Assembly: GCA_934646845.1 (NCBI GenBank)
Contig: CAKUEV010000066.1
Location: 1-9,216 of the forward strand
Direction: 5' to 3'
DNA length: 9,216 nt
From: an uncultured Slackia sp.
GTDB taxonomy: Bacteria; Actinomycetota; Coriobacteriia; Coriobacteriales; Eggerthellaceae
The notes below the pieces were generated by a model, which saw nothing but the letters and a program-made list of their open reading frames with translations, ran no database searches and had not been told where the DNA came from. The stretch's first letter is position 1; each line of letters opens with the position of its first letter. A program made the position numbers and the translations under genes. Shown here piece by piece: positions 1 to 6,978 of the stretch.

Positions 1-32
1 CTTGCGACCTGGCCTTGGAGCGAAGAGGGTGA

Positions 33-830
33 TTAGCGCTGGTTCTTTGCCTCGGGAGCGGGATCCGCGGGGCCGGCGTACGTCTGAACGATAGAGGCAT
101 ACGTGCGAGCTTCATCGCCCACAACCTCAAGATCGGTATCCATCCAATTACGACGACGAATAGCCACAAGCGCCCAATCGCGAGCAGTGCCCTTGATGTA
201 ATTCGAGCTTGCGGGGTCGCCCTTCGCCCACACCTCACCCGAGGGCAAGGTGAGCTCAAGGTACATCGGAACCTCGGGGTCGAAAGTAAGGCCATTCACG
301 TTGTACATGTTCGGACGACCCTGCCACGAGAGGAACAGCGTGGAGGCAATGCGATCTTTAACAACGGGCTCAATACCGAGGGCGTCGTAAATGTCGACGC
401 TGTGAGCCCAAAGCTCCATAAGGCGCGCGGAAGCGAGCGAACGATTCGACATGGGGGGAATACCGGCCGCCCAAGGAACACGGCTCTTCGGGCCACCTGC
501 AATAAACGCCTCATTCATGATGGTACGCTGCTCGCGCCACCAGGAAAGAATTTCGGCGCCGGTCATGTCCTGACACTTCAAAACATGGTAATGCTCGTCC
601 TGGTCGCTGAACGCATCGGCAACGGCGTTCACGCTCTCGCCACGGCCGTTAAGCAGCTCTGCGGCGCAATAATCGAAAAACGCGATATGGGCAATGACGT
701 CTTTCAGCTTCCACGTCGTGCAATACGCCGCCATTTTGTTCCAGTCTTCCTCAGAGAAATCCTGGACAAGCACGTCAACCTGCGCCTGCTCGGCAAGCAA
801 GTCACCCATCGGATCAAAGAATTCAGCCAT
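33..830 (-). CDS. TIGR03084-type DinB/maleylpyruvate isomerase-like metal-binding protein
   Basis: A 265-residue protein resembling the actinobacterial TIGR03084 family, which has a four-helix DinB/maleylpyruvate-isomerase N-terminal fold. Family-like stretches are the IAHIAFFD segment, PPMSNRSLASARLMELWAHSVDIYDALG and the C-terminal QTYAGP. The likely metal ligands are H48, E139 and H143, matching the His / Glu-x3-His triad of mycothiol-dependent maleylpyruvate isomerase. Relatives are often thiol-dependent, but the reaction of this subfamily is not established; the thiol and substrate are unknown. The start at 830 is chosen because AAAGGGGA lies just upstream; the open frame runs on to 929 but without a comparable ribosome site, and the family begins near this Met. 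It lies 190 bp downstream of the acyl-CoA dehydrogenase gene on the same strand, with a hairpin between, so co-transcription is possible but unproven. From memory, relatives in other actinobacteria also sit beside acyl-CoA genes, which would fit a helper role in that pathway. Family assignment is fairly sure; function is not. Confidence 0.85.
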   Translation of the reverse strand: MAEFFDPMGDLLAEQAQVDVLVQDFSEEDWNKMAAYCTTWKLKDVIAHIAFFDYCAAELLNGRGESVNAVADAFSDQDEHYHVLKCQDMTGAEILSWWREQRTIMNEAFIAGGPKSRVPWAAGIPPMSNRSLASARLMELWAHSVDIYDALGIEPVVKDRIASTLFLSWQGRPNMYNVNGLTFDPEVPMYLELTLPSGEVWAKGDPASSNYIKGTARDWALVAIRRRNWMDTDLEVVGDEARTYASIVQTYAGPADPAPEAKNQR

Positions 831-992
831 GTCGTTCCCCTTTCTTCCGATTCCACCGCACGTTGCACGCGGAACCGCATTGTTACACGGAAGCCCGGAA
901 GCATTCAGCCCCTCGGTTTTTACTCGCATATCGAAGCGCGCGAACCCTCTTGGCGTGCCTCATGCGCCAGGCTTCCCTTCATGGGCTTTTCA

Positions 993-1013
993 CGCGAGCG
1001 ACACACGCCCGCG
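993..1013 (-). terminator. Strong GC hairpin just after the acyl-CoA dehydrogenase gene
   Basis: Read on the minus strand, CGCGGGCG-TGTGT-CGCTCGCG forms an 8-bp stem (one G-U pair) with a 5-nt loop, beginning 7 bases after the TAA of the upstream gene. No T-run follows (TGAAAAGCC), so it is not a classical intrinsic terminator. It could be a 3'-end stabiliser, an attenuator reducing readthrough into the TIGR03084 gene, or part of a factor-dependent stop. Confidence 0.4.
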
Positions 1014-1020
1014 ATTCAAA

Positions 1021-2196
1021 TTAGTCCTGATAGAGCTTCTGAATAGCACGACCCGCAATATGGATCATGATTTCGTCGGTGCCAGCGCCAATGCGGTAGA
1101 CGCGCTGGTCGCGCCACAGACGAGAAATACGGCAGTCCTTGGTGTAGCCGATGCCGCCCATGACCTGCAACGCGGTGTCGCACACTTCGAACGCCGCGCG
1201 GCCGCAATACAGCTTCGCCACCGCGGAATCGATTTGCACCGATTCGCCGTTGTCGATCTTCCAAGCGGTCTTGTACACCCAGTTGCGCATGTTCTCGATT
1301 TTCATGTACATCTCGGTGATGTGCTCTTGGATGAGCTGGTTCTTGCCAATGGGCTTGCCAAACTGCACGCGCTGGGTTGCGTAATGCGTCGCATCCTCAA
1401 AGGCGCACTCGGCGGCGCCGAGGCTCTGGGCGCATGCGATCAGGCGCTCGACCTCGAAGTTCACCATTGCTTGCATGAAGCCGTTGCCCTCAACGCCCAC
1501 GAGGTCCTTCTCTTCGAGGACGACGTCTTCCATGTGAAGCTCGCAGGTGTTGCCCATGTTCCAGCCGATTTTCTCGAGCGGCTCAATGGAAATGCCCGGC
1601 GTGAGGTTGCCCTCGTCGTCGCGCAGGGGCACCCACCACATGCTGAACTTCGAACGGTTCTCGCGCAAAGAAGGATCGTCGGCCGCATTGCGCGCGACGC
1701 AAAGCATGTACTTCGAGTTCACGGCGTTGGTCATGAACGACTTATTGCCGTTGAGGTACACCTTGCCATCGCGACGCTCGTACGTAGAAGCGAGCGAGCT
1801 CGAGTCGGAACCGGCACCCGGCTCAGTGAAGCCAAGCACGAAGCCCGGTCGACCAGCCATAACCTCAGCGAAGCACTGCTCCTGCTGCTCAGCAGAGCCG
1901 TATTCGGTCATATCCTTGAGCGCGCACAGGTTGCCGTACACGTAGATGGGCGCACCATTTTTGCAGATACGCTCAGAAACCAGCATGAGCGTCGTCACGT
2001 CAACGGGCGTGCCGCCGAACTTCTCATCGACGCCGAGCATCTGGAAGCCGTTTTCGAGCAGCGCGTCGGTAAATTCCGTCGGCCACTCATGCTTCTCGTC
2101 GCACTCCTTGAAATACTGCTCAGTGCCATAGCGCTCCATCAGCTCGTCGACGCTCTCGAGCAGCAACTCTTGTTCTTCGGTAAGGGCGAAATCCAT
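1021..2196 (-). CDS. Acyl-CoA dehydrogenase, CaiA-like
   Basis: A 391-residue FAD-dependent acyl-CoA dehydrogenase of normal family length. Both family signatures are present: GFTEPGAGSD (residues 122-131) and QVMGGIGYTKDCRISRLWRD (344-363). The N-terminus (MDFALTEEQEL), the YFKECD segment and the overall layout resemble E. coli CaiA, the crotonobetainyl-CoA reductase. The common catalytic Glu near the C-terminus is absent (RIGAGTDEI around 368-376). A Glu-Arg pair at 250-251 (NFEVERL) sits where isovaleryl-CoA dehydrogenase and CaiA place the alternative base. It should oxidise acyl-CoA or reduce an enoyl-CoA in the cytoplasm with an electron-transfer flavoprotein; no ETF genes lie in the window. 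The ATG at 2196 is chosen because AGGAAAGGA lies at good spacing; the in-frame ATG at 2223 has a ribosome-like AAGG directly against it. It has its own sigma-54-type promoter about 70 bp upstream and follows the CoA ligase after a terminator. The substrate is unknown. Confidence 0.95.
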   Translation of the reverse strand: MDFALTEEQELLLESVDELMERYGTEQYFKECDEKHEWPTEFTDALLENGFQMLGVDEKFGGTPVDVTTLMLVSERICKNGAPIYVYGNLCALKDMTEYGSAEQQEQCFAEVMAGRPGFVLGFTEPGAGSDSSSLASTYERRDGKVYLNGNKSFMTNAVNSKYMLCVARNAADDPSLRENRSKFSMWWVPLRDDEGNLTPGISIEPLEKIGWNMGNTCELHMEDVVLEEKDLVGVEGNGFMQAMVNFEVERLIACAQSLGAAECAFEDATHYATQRVQFGKPIGKNQLIQEHITEMYMKIENMRNWVYKTAWKIDNGESVQIDSAVAKLYCGRAAFEVCDTALQVMGGIGYTKDCRISRLWRDQRVYRIGAGTDEIMIHIAGRAIQKLYQD

Positions 2197-2278
2197 GGTT
2201 TTCCTTTCCTCTGTTTCCCGCATCCTTGCTTAACGTTCACGGCATCGCATAACTGCGCTGCGATTCTGAAAAGTAATT

Positions 2279-2295
2279 AGCAAGAAGCGTGCCAA
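2279..2295 (-). promoter_or_regulatory. Sigma-54 (-24/-12) promoter for the acyl-CoA dehydrogenase gene
   Basis: The minus strand reads TTGGCACGCTTCTTGCT, matching every defined base of the RpoN consensus TTGGCACG-N4-TTGCT. The invariant GG (2293-2292) and GC (2281-2280) are exactly 10 bases apart. The expected start of transcription is near 2268, giving a leader of about 70 bases before the ATG at 2196. A nearly identical element precedes the gene ending at 4817. Such promoters need RpoN and an AAA+ activator, neither of which is in the window. Confidence 0.8.
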
Positions 2296-2299
2296 AACG

Positions 2300-2331
2300 A
2301 AGAGACGCCGCCCAAAAGGACAGCGTCTCTT
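2300..2331 (-). terminator. Intrinsic terminator after the acyl-CoA ligase gene
   Basis: The 32 bases fold into a 14-bp stem with a TTTT loop. Outer arms are AAGAGACGC and GCGTCTCTT (perfect), inner arms TGTCC and GGGCG (two G-U pairs). On the minus strand the stem is followed by CGTTTTGG, a short T-run. It begins about 31 bases after the ligase stop codon. Its T-run runs straight into the -24 element of the next promoter, so termination and new initiation share a few bases. On the plus strand the stem is followed by TAAAAATTT, but no plus-strand gene ends here. Confidence 0.8.
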
Positions 2332-2362
2332 AAAAATTTAATTCAGCATTCGGGAAGTGCCG

Positions 2363-3931
2363 CTACTTCTCGATGTGGGCGTCAAAATAGGCGATGACGT
2401 TTTTCAACCGAATCTTTCCCGCATCATCACGACCCAAATCGTCGACGAACAGCACATAGCGTGGCTTTTTGTAGCTTGCGATATAAGCCTTGCAGGCCTC
2501 TTGCACATCTTGCGCCGTGAGGGTTTTCCCCTTCACCGGCTGCACCACGGCGGCGACAGCCTCGCCCATCACCGGGTCGCTCGTGCCGAAAACGACGCAA
2601 TCGGCCACATCGGGGTTTCTTAAAATGGCGGTTTGGACTTCATTGATGAAAACGTTTTCGCCGCCCGATTTGATCATGTCCTTCTTGCGGGCACACAGGT
2701 AGTAGTAGCCGTTTTCGTCAACGCGCATGATATCGCCCGTATGCAGCCATCCATCAGGCGTAATGGTGTCTGCAGTAATTTCGGGCTGCCCATAATAGCC
2801 GCTCATCACCGCAGGAGACTTGACAAGAGCCTCGCCGGGCTCACCAGGCGCCACATCATCGCCCTCGTCGTCGACAATGCGTATTTCCATCTCGTCCATC
2901 GGCTTGCCAAGCGCATCGAGCAGCGGAGATCCTTCTTCCAGCATCTCGCGCGTCAAACGCATCGTAATGCCGGAGCCGCTTTCGCTTTGCCCCCAGCCGT
3001 AATTGATTTCAGCATTGGGGAACGCGCCGTATATCGCCTGCACGATTTCGGGCGTCATGGCACCCGCCGCACTTTGCACGATGCAGACGGTCGATAAATC
3101 GTGCGACGACACCCCGCCGTCGCGAACGAGGCGAACGTATGTCGTCGGCGGCAGCAGAATCATATGCGTCACCCCATGCTCGTCGATTTGATCGAGCACG
3201 GCGCGGGCATCGAACTTCCCGCAAATAACGATCGTGGCGCCAGCGGAAAGGGCGCACATGAACCAGCTATGGCCGCCGTGGTGCTCAAGCGGGCATTGGA
3301 TAAGGACGACAGGATGGTCCATTTCGAGCATGGCGTTCGAACGCAAGATAACTCGAATCTCTGCCAAATCCTGCCCATGGGTGCGGCATGCGCCTTTCGG
3401 GAGGCCGGTTGAGCCGCCCGTAAACTGCACGCGCGAAAGGGCGCTCTCGTCGCAGAAAAGCTCGAGGTCAGGCTCGGCGGTCTCGGAAAGGTCGAACAGG
3501 CGCGGAGCGAACGGCGTCGATGCGCCAACGGCAAGAAGGTCGAGCTCGGGGTTGAAATCGCGACGGCTTTCGACGACCTTCTCTTCGAATTTCTTCGCGA
3601 ATACAAGGAGCTTCGCATCGACCGCATTCGTGAGATATGCGATTTCACGAGGAATAAGTCGATAGTTCAAAGGCACGGCAACCGCGCCGATACGCTGAAT
3701 CGCCAAATAGACGGCGATAAGCTCGACGCTGTTCTCCATGAGATAGGCTACCTTGTCGCCCGTTTCCACGCCTCGGTTGCGAAACGCGCGGGCGATTTTG
3801 CAAGCCAAGGTATCCAGCTGCTCATACGTTTGGGTAATCTCACCGCATACGCACGCGACGCGCTGCGGATGCTTCTCAACATTCTCAAGAAACGGCTCGA
3901 TAATGTTGCCATATGTTGTTGCCCCAGACAC
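2363..3931 (-). CDS. Acyl-CoA ligase (AMP-forming), CaiC/FadD-like
   Basis: An AMP-binding (ANL superfamily) ligase of 522 residues from the preferred GTG start, or 530 from an ATG at 3955. It would activate a carboxylic acid to its CoA thioester using ATP. In 530-residue numbering, the phosphate-binding loop is FTGGSTGLPKG (178-188), the adenylate motif YGWGQSE ends at E325, GWLHTGD (402-408) supplies the ribose-binding Asp, the hinge region is ARKKDMIKSGGEN (422-434), and the C-terminal catalytic Lys is K514 in DAGKIRL. All key residues are present, so it should be active. The GTG at 3931 is favoured because GAGGGGG lies 5 bases upstream, whereas the ATG at 3955 has its nearest purine-rich site 16 bases away. 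It follows the crotonase-like gene after about 105 bases with no terminator, so it probably ends the operon starting near 6968. The nearest named relatives are carnitine/crotonobetaine and medium-chain ligases; the acid used cannot be told. Confidence 0.95.
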   Translation of the reverse strand: MSGATTYGNIIEPFLENVEKHPQRVACVCGEITQTYEQLDTLACKIARAFRNRGVETGDKVAYLMENSVELIAVYLAIQRIGAVAVPLNYRLIPREIAYLTNAVDAKLLVFAKKFEEKVVESRRDFNPELDLLAVGASTPFAPRLFDLSETAEPDLELFCDESALSRVQFTGGSTGLPKGACRTHGQDLAEIRVILRSNAMLEMDHPVVLIQCPLEHHGGHSWFMCALSAGATIVICGKFDARAVLDQIDEHGVTHMILLPPTTYVRLVRDGGVSSHDLSTVCIVQSAAGAMTPEIVQAIYGAFPNAEINYGWGQSESGSGITMRLTREMLEEGSPLLDALGKPMDEMEIRIVDDEGDDVAPGEPGEALVKSPAVMSGYYGQPEITADTITPDGWLHTGDIMRVDENGYYYLCARKKDMIKSGGENVFINEVQTAILRNPDVADCVVFGTSDPVMGEAVAAVVQPVKGKTLTAQDVQEACKAYIASYKKPRYVLFVDDLGRDDAGKIRLKNVIAYFDAHIEK

Positions 3932-3977
3932 CTTGGCCCCCTCATTTCGCCCCATGCAGATTCATCGTGCGCCCCTC
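3929..3977 (-). promoter_or_regulatory. Translation-initiation region of the ligase gene with a 7-codon leader frame
   Basis: Read on the minus strand, GAGGGG (3977-3972) lies 6 bases before an ATG at 3965. That ATG opens a seven-codon frame (MNLHGAK) ending in TGA at 3944-3942. The TGA overlaps a second ribosome site, GAGGGGG (3943-3937), which lies 5 bases before the GTG at 3931. The arrangement would let translation of the short frame feed initiation at the GTG. The alternative in-frame ATG at 3955 lies inside the short frame. This is an inference from spacing only. Confidence 0.4.
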
Positions 3978-3994
3978 AATGCCAAGGGCGCAAT

Positions 3995-4024
3995 GGGCGG
4001 CCGCCAATGCCGGCAAAGCCGCCC
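3995..4024 (-). other. Inverted repeat in the gap between the crotonase and ligase genes
   Basis: A perfect 7-bp inverted repeat, GGGCGGC (3995-4001) and GCCGCCC (4018-4024), has a 16-base loop that itself contains GC-rich repeats. It starts 12 bases after the crotonase stop codon, within the putative operon transcript. No T-run follows, so it looks like an intergenic mRNA stem-loop (processing or stability) rather than a terminator. Evidence is modest in such GC-rich DNA. Confidence 0.3.
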
Positions 4025-4036
4025 ACCCCAAACGCC

Positions 4037-4804
4037 CTAGCGGGCGAACTTTTCCATAGTTTTGGCGTAGGCCTTCGTCGTGGTGCAGAACGGAGAACCC
4101 GTCTGCTCAAGCGCGAGCGAAGCCTGGAGATTGGTATCGCTCAAAGAGTTCAACATTCCCTTCGCCACCTGGATAGACGCATCGGGCATTTCCGCCAATC
4201 GACGCGCAAGCTCCATCGTCGTTTCCTCGAGGGATTCCGACGGAACCACGCGATTCGCGATGCCGAGCTCGCCCAGTCGCACGCCAGAAATGCGATCGCC
4301 CAGGAAGAGGATTTCTTTGGCGCGCTGCATGCCAACCAATTCGGGCAAGAATTTCACCACGCCCATCTCGGGAGCAATGCCGATTTGGCAGAACGCCGGA
4401 ATCACGGTGGCCGTCTCGTTCACGCATACCAAATCGCTCGCGAGCATGAGCGCGAAACCGCCGCCCACGGCGTAGCCGTCAACCATGGCCACAATCGGCT
4501 TGGCGATAGTGCGCATGGCAGTGACGGTGCGGCAGTATTTGCGATACGTTTTACGCGCGTGCTCGGGGGTGTTTTCCTCGGGGGAGCTTTGGCTCAAATC
4601 GCCGCCGCTCGTAAAGCAGTTGCCCGAACCGCGAAGAACGATCGCGCGAACTTCCGGGTCCTCGTCGGCCTCATGGAAGCAGTCGGTGAGCAGATCCATC
4701 ATGGTGGCGTTAATGGCATTTTTCTTTTTAGGTTGGTTCAGATACACAACCGCAACGCCGTCTTCGCCCTTTTCCATGTAGACCATATCGGTGTTTTCGC
4801 TCAT
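4037..4804 (-). CDS. Crotonase-fold enoyl-CoA isomerase/hydratase-like protein
   Basis: A 255-residue crotonase-superfamily protein of usual length. Oxyanion-hole segments are present: GNCFTSGGDL (61-70) and VDGYAVGGGFAL (108-119). A gap-free alignment (recalled) of the GGG-to-LVG stretch with rat crotonase puts A118 where Glu144 belongs and F138 where Glu164 belongs, so both hydratase glutamates are missing. A Glu is found at 146 (IAPEMG), the position of the catalytic Glu of yeast Eci1-type delta3,delta2-enoyl-CoA isomerases. A double-bond isomerase is therefore more likely than a hydratase; other crotonase-fold reactions remain possible. The ATG at 4804 is chosen because AAGGAG lies 8 bases upstream; an in-frame GTG at 4813 overlaps that site and is rejected. 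The ribosome site overlaps the TAA of the reductase gene, leaving a 12-base gap, so the two genes are probably translationally coupled and their products act on the same CoA thioester. Confidence 0.93.
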   Translation of the reverse strand: MSENTDMVYMEKGEDGVAVVYLNQPKKKNAINATMMDLLTDCFHEADEDPEVRAIVLRGSGNCFTSGGDLSQSSPEENTPEHARKTYRKYCRTVTAMRTIAKPIVAMVDGYAVGGGFALMLASDLVCVNETATVIPAFCQIGIAPEMGVVKFLPELVGMQRAKEILFLGDRISGVRLGELGIANRVVPSESLEETTMELARRLAEMPDASIQVAKGMLNSLSDTNLQASLALEQTGSPFCTTTKAYAKTMEKFAR

Positions 4805-4816
4805 AGCAGGCACTCC

Positions 4817-6919
4817 TTAGATGGCGCAAGCGGCAACATAGCCAGCCTTGGTCGCATCGGCGATGCGATGCGGCTCGTCGGCGTCACCAACCAGATACAC
4901 CTCGTCGCAAATGCCCTTGAGAGATTCGGCAAGAGCATGGTTCGGCTTGAAGCCCAACGTGATCGCGACGGTTTTCGCGGGAACGAAAATCTCGGTCTGA
5001 TTGCCCTCTTTATCGGTCTGAACAGCCTTGACGCCCTTGTCGGTAATCTCGGTGACCTTGGTGAGCGCATGCATTTCGATGTTTTCGGCCTTCTTGAAGC
5101 CATTGATCAGGCCAAAGCGATCGGAACCGCCCACGTCGTAGCCGATCTTCTTTTTCTCCTCAATGATGGTGGCGCGACGTCCGGTCTCCATGCACAGGTG
5201 ACCCAGCTCGCAACCCGGCAAGCCGCCGCCGATGATGGCGACCTCGCGGCTCACGGGCCAATTCATGGCCGTAGTCGCCCAACGGGCAAAGCTCGGAGTG
5301 TAGTGCATCTTCACAACGTTGGTCGCACCCCACCACATGAAGTTGTTGAATGCGCTCTTGGTGTGCGGCGTGTTGCCATTGAGCATCTCGAGCAGGTCGT
5401 GGGACTGGAGCACGTTGGCATTGTCCACGCCGGGAACATCGAGCGTCATGACGTCGCCGCCGATTGCGACGATAACAGCATCGGGCTTGGCAGCCTTGAC
5501 CACGGAAGCATCGACCGGAGTCTTCAAATGCACCTTGATTTCAGGATGCGATTTCACCAGGTTATTCATGTAGTCGAGGTAGCGCTCATGATAGGGGCTG
5601 AAGATCGAAGACATCTTCACGCAGCCACCCAGGCGGGGGCCGGCCTCGTAAAGATCGACCTCATGGCCACGCTCAACAGCGCACACAGCCGCATTGATGC
5701 CAGCCGGGCCCGAGCCCACAACCATCACGCGCTTTTTCTTCTCGGCTTTCGGGTACATCTCATGATCGAGCTCTGCACCCAAATGGGGGTTCACGCCGCA
5801 GTAATTCATCGGCTTGCCCTGGCTTACCACGTCATCGAGGCAACGGCAGCACACGATGCACTTGCGCATATCGCAGGTTCGATCCTCCATGACCTTTCGA
5901 GGAAGGTCGGGGTCGGCGATGCTGTAACGAAGGCCGGCGATCACGTCGACCTTGCCTGCCTGAAGGGCTTGCTCCATAGCAGTCGGGTCGGTATTGCGGT
6001 AGCCCTGGGCCACCGGCTTCTTGGCGACTTCCTTGATTTTCTGGGAAATCCACGTCCAGTGGCAGTCTTCGATAACCTTCGTGGTCAGAGGCTCGCTCGT
6101 CTCGTGCCAGCCCACGGCCAAATCGTGCAAGTCGGCGCCGGCCTCTTCGAGCATAGGCGCAATCTGCAGCGCTTCCTCCATGGAAAGGCCCTCGCCAGCC
6201 GGGCTCTTGATGAAGTCGACCGGGCTCCAGCGAACAACGATGGGGAAATCGGGGCCCAAGGCCTCGCGCACGCCCGCGATGACCTCGCATGCGAAACGAG
6301 CACGATTTTCGACGCTTCCACCGTATTCGTCGGTGCGGTTGTTCGTCGCCTTCGCCATGAAGCGGCTCATGATGCCGCCAACGCCCGCCATAACCTCAAT
6401 AGCGTCGAAGCCAGCTTCCTTGATGACGCGAGCACCGTTGATGTATTGCTTCTGGAAGTCATGGATTTGCTCGATGGTCATGGCCTTGAAGCCGCTCATG
6501 AATTTCAGAATGGCGATATCGGAGGGGCCATACGCGCTTTCGGGAAGCTCGTCGGAAGGCTTCCAATCGTGCACGCAATAAAGCTGAGCACAAATAAGGC
6601 CGTCATGCTTGTGCACGGGGTCGACCATATATTTCTTCAGGTCGGGAATGCACGTCTCGTCGTAGCACGAAGGCAGAGCATGAATCATCGGATTGCTCGC
6701 CTCGAGCTCGTTGCGCTTCCAAGGAACGATGGTCTGAATGATCATTGCCGTCTGGCCAGCGGCGCGCTCTTCGAGATAATTCGCGAGGCGCTGGGTGGGA
6801 CGATTGTCCGGCGAGACATAGCCCAAACCAGGCGACATCGACGTGGTGATCATGCGGTTCTTCAGCGTAACGCCATTGACCTTCAGCGGAGAGCCGAGGA
6901 TTGGGTACTCTTTGCTCAT
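4817..6919 (-). CDS. NAD(P)H:flavin/4Fe-4S enoate or 2,4-dienoyl-CoA reductase-like oxidoreductase
   Basis: A 700-residue enzyme with the domain order of 2,4-dienoyl-CoA reductase (FadH), BaiCD and trimethylamine dehydrogenase. Residues 1-345 form an Old Yellow Enzyme FMN barrel, with NNRTDEYGGSVENRARF (193-209) and GLRYSIADPDLP (329-340). A 4Fe-4S site uses C354, C357, C360 and C374 (C-x2-C-x2-C-x13-C), nearer the trimethylamine dehydrogenase spacing than FadH. FAD binding is at GSGPAG (402-407) and the C-terminal VYLVGDAD, and NAD(P)H binding at GGGLPG (564-569). The GWHE motif carrying the FadH catalytic His is kept (H272), but the FadH catalytic Tyr position is Gly (G182 in VMAGVGGIM). 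It probably reduces a conjugated C=C bond with NAD(P)H in the cytoplasm; substrate unknown. The ATG at 6919 has GAGGGG 8 bases upstream. It is the first gene after a sigma-54-type promoter and its stop overlaps the ribosome site of the crotonase-like gene. Confidence 0.95.
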   Translation of the reverse strand: MSKEYPILGSPLKVNGVTLKNRMITTSMSPGLGYVSPDNRPTQRLANYLEERAAGQTAMIIQTIVPWKRNELEASNPMIHALPSCYDETCIPDLKKYMVDPVHKHDGLICAQLYCVHDWKPSDELPESAYGPSDIAILKFMSGFKAMTIEQIHDFQKQYINGARVIKEAGFDAIEVMAGVGGIMSRFMAKATNNRTDEYGGSVENRARFACEVIAGVREALGPDFPIVVRWSPVDFIKSPAGEGLSMEEALQIAPMLEEAGADLHDLAVGWHETSEPLTTKVIEDCHWTWISQKIKEVAKKPVAQGYRNTDPTAMEQALQAGKVDVIAGLRYSIADPDLPRKVMEDRTCDMRKCIVCCRCLDDVVSQGKPMNYCGVNPHLGAELDHEMYPKAEKKKRVMVVGSGPAGINAAVCAVERGHEVDLYEAGPRLGGCVKMSSIFSPYHERYLDYMNNLVKSHPEIKVHLKTPVDASVVKAAKPDAVIVAIGGDVMTLDVPGVDNANVLQSHDLLEMLNGNTPHTKSAFNNFMWWGATNVVKMHYTPSFARWATTAMNWPVSREVAIIGGGLPGCELGHLCMETGRRATIIEEKKKIGYDVGGSDRFGLINGFKKAENIEMHALTKVTEITDKGVKAVQTDKEGNQTEIFVPAKTVAITLGFKPNHALAESLKGICDEVYLVGDADEPHRIADATKAGYVAACAI

Positions 6920-6978
6920 GCGCGAAACCCCTCTTTCTCATGTTTCATATATGCATCCACCTTGATACATAGGCACTG

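Noticed and set aside
694..2280. Open frame of 528 codons on the plus strand
   Set aside because: It mirrors the acyl-CoA dehydrogenase gene and part of the TIGR03084 gene, with no family resemblance and no ribosome site of note.
3971..3988. TTGGCATTGAGGGGC on the minus strand as a further sigma-54 site before the ligase gene
   Set aside because: The -24-like TTGGCA is present, but the bases at the required 10-base spacing read CG rather than GC and there is no TTGC box.
1021..4804. Calling the cluster a carnitine (cai) operon
   Set aside because: The ligase and dehydrogenase resemble CaiC and CaiA, but the CoA transferase CaiB and transporter CaiT are not in the window, the crotonase lacks the CaiD glutamates, and a flavin/Fe-S reductase is present instead.
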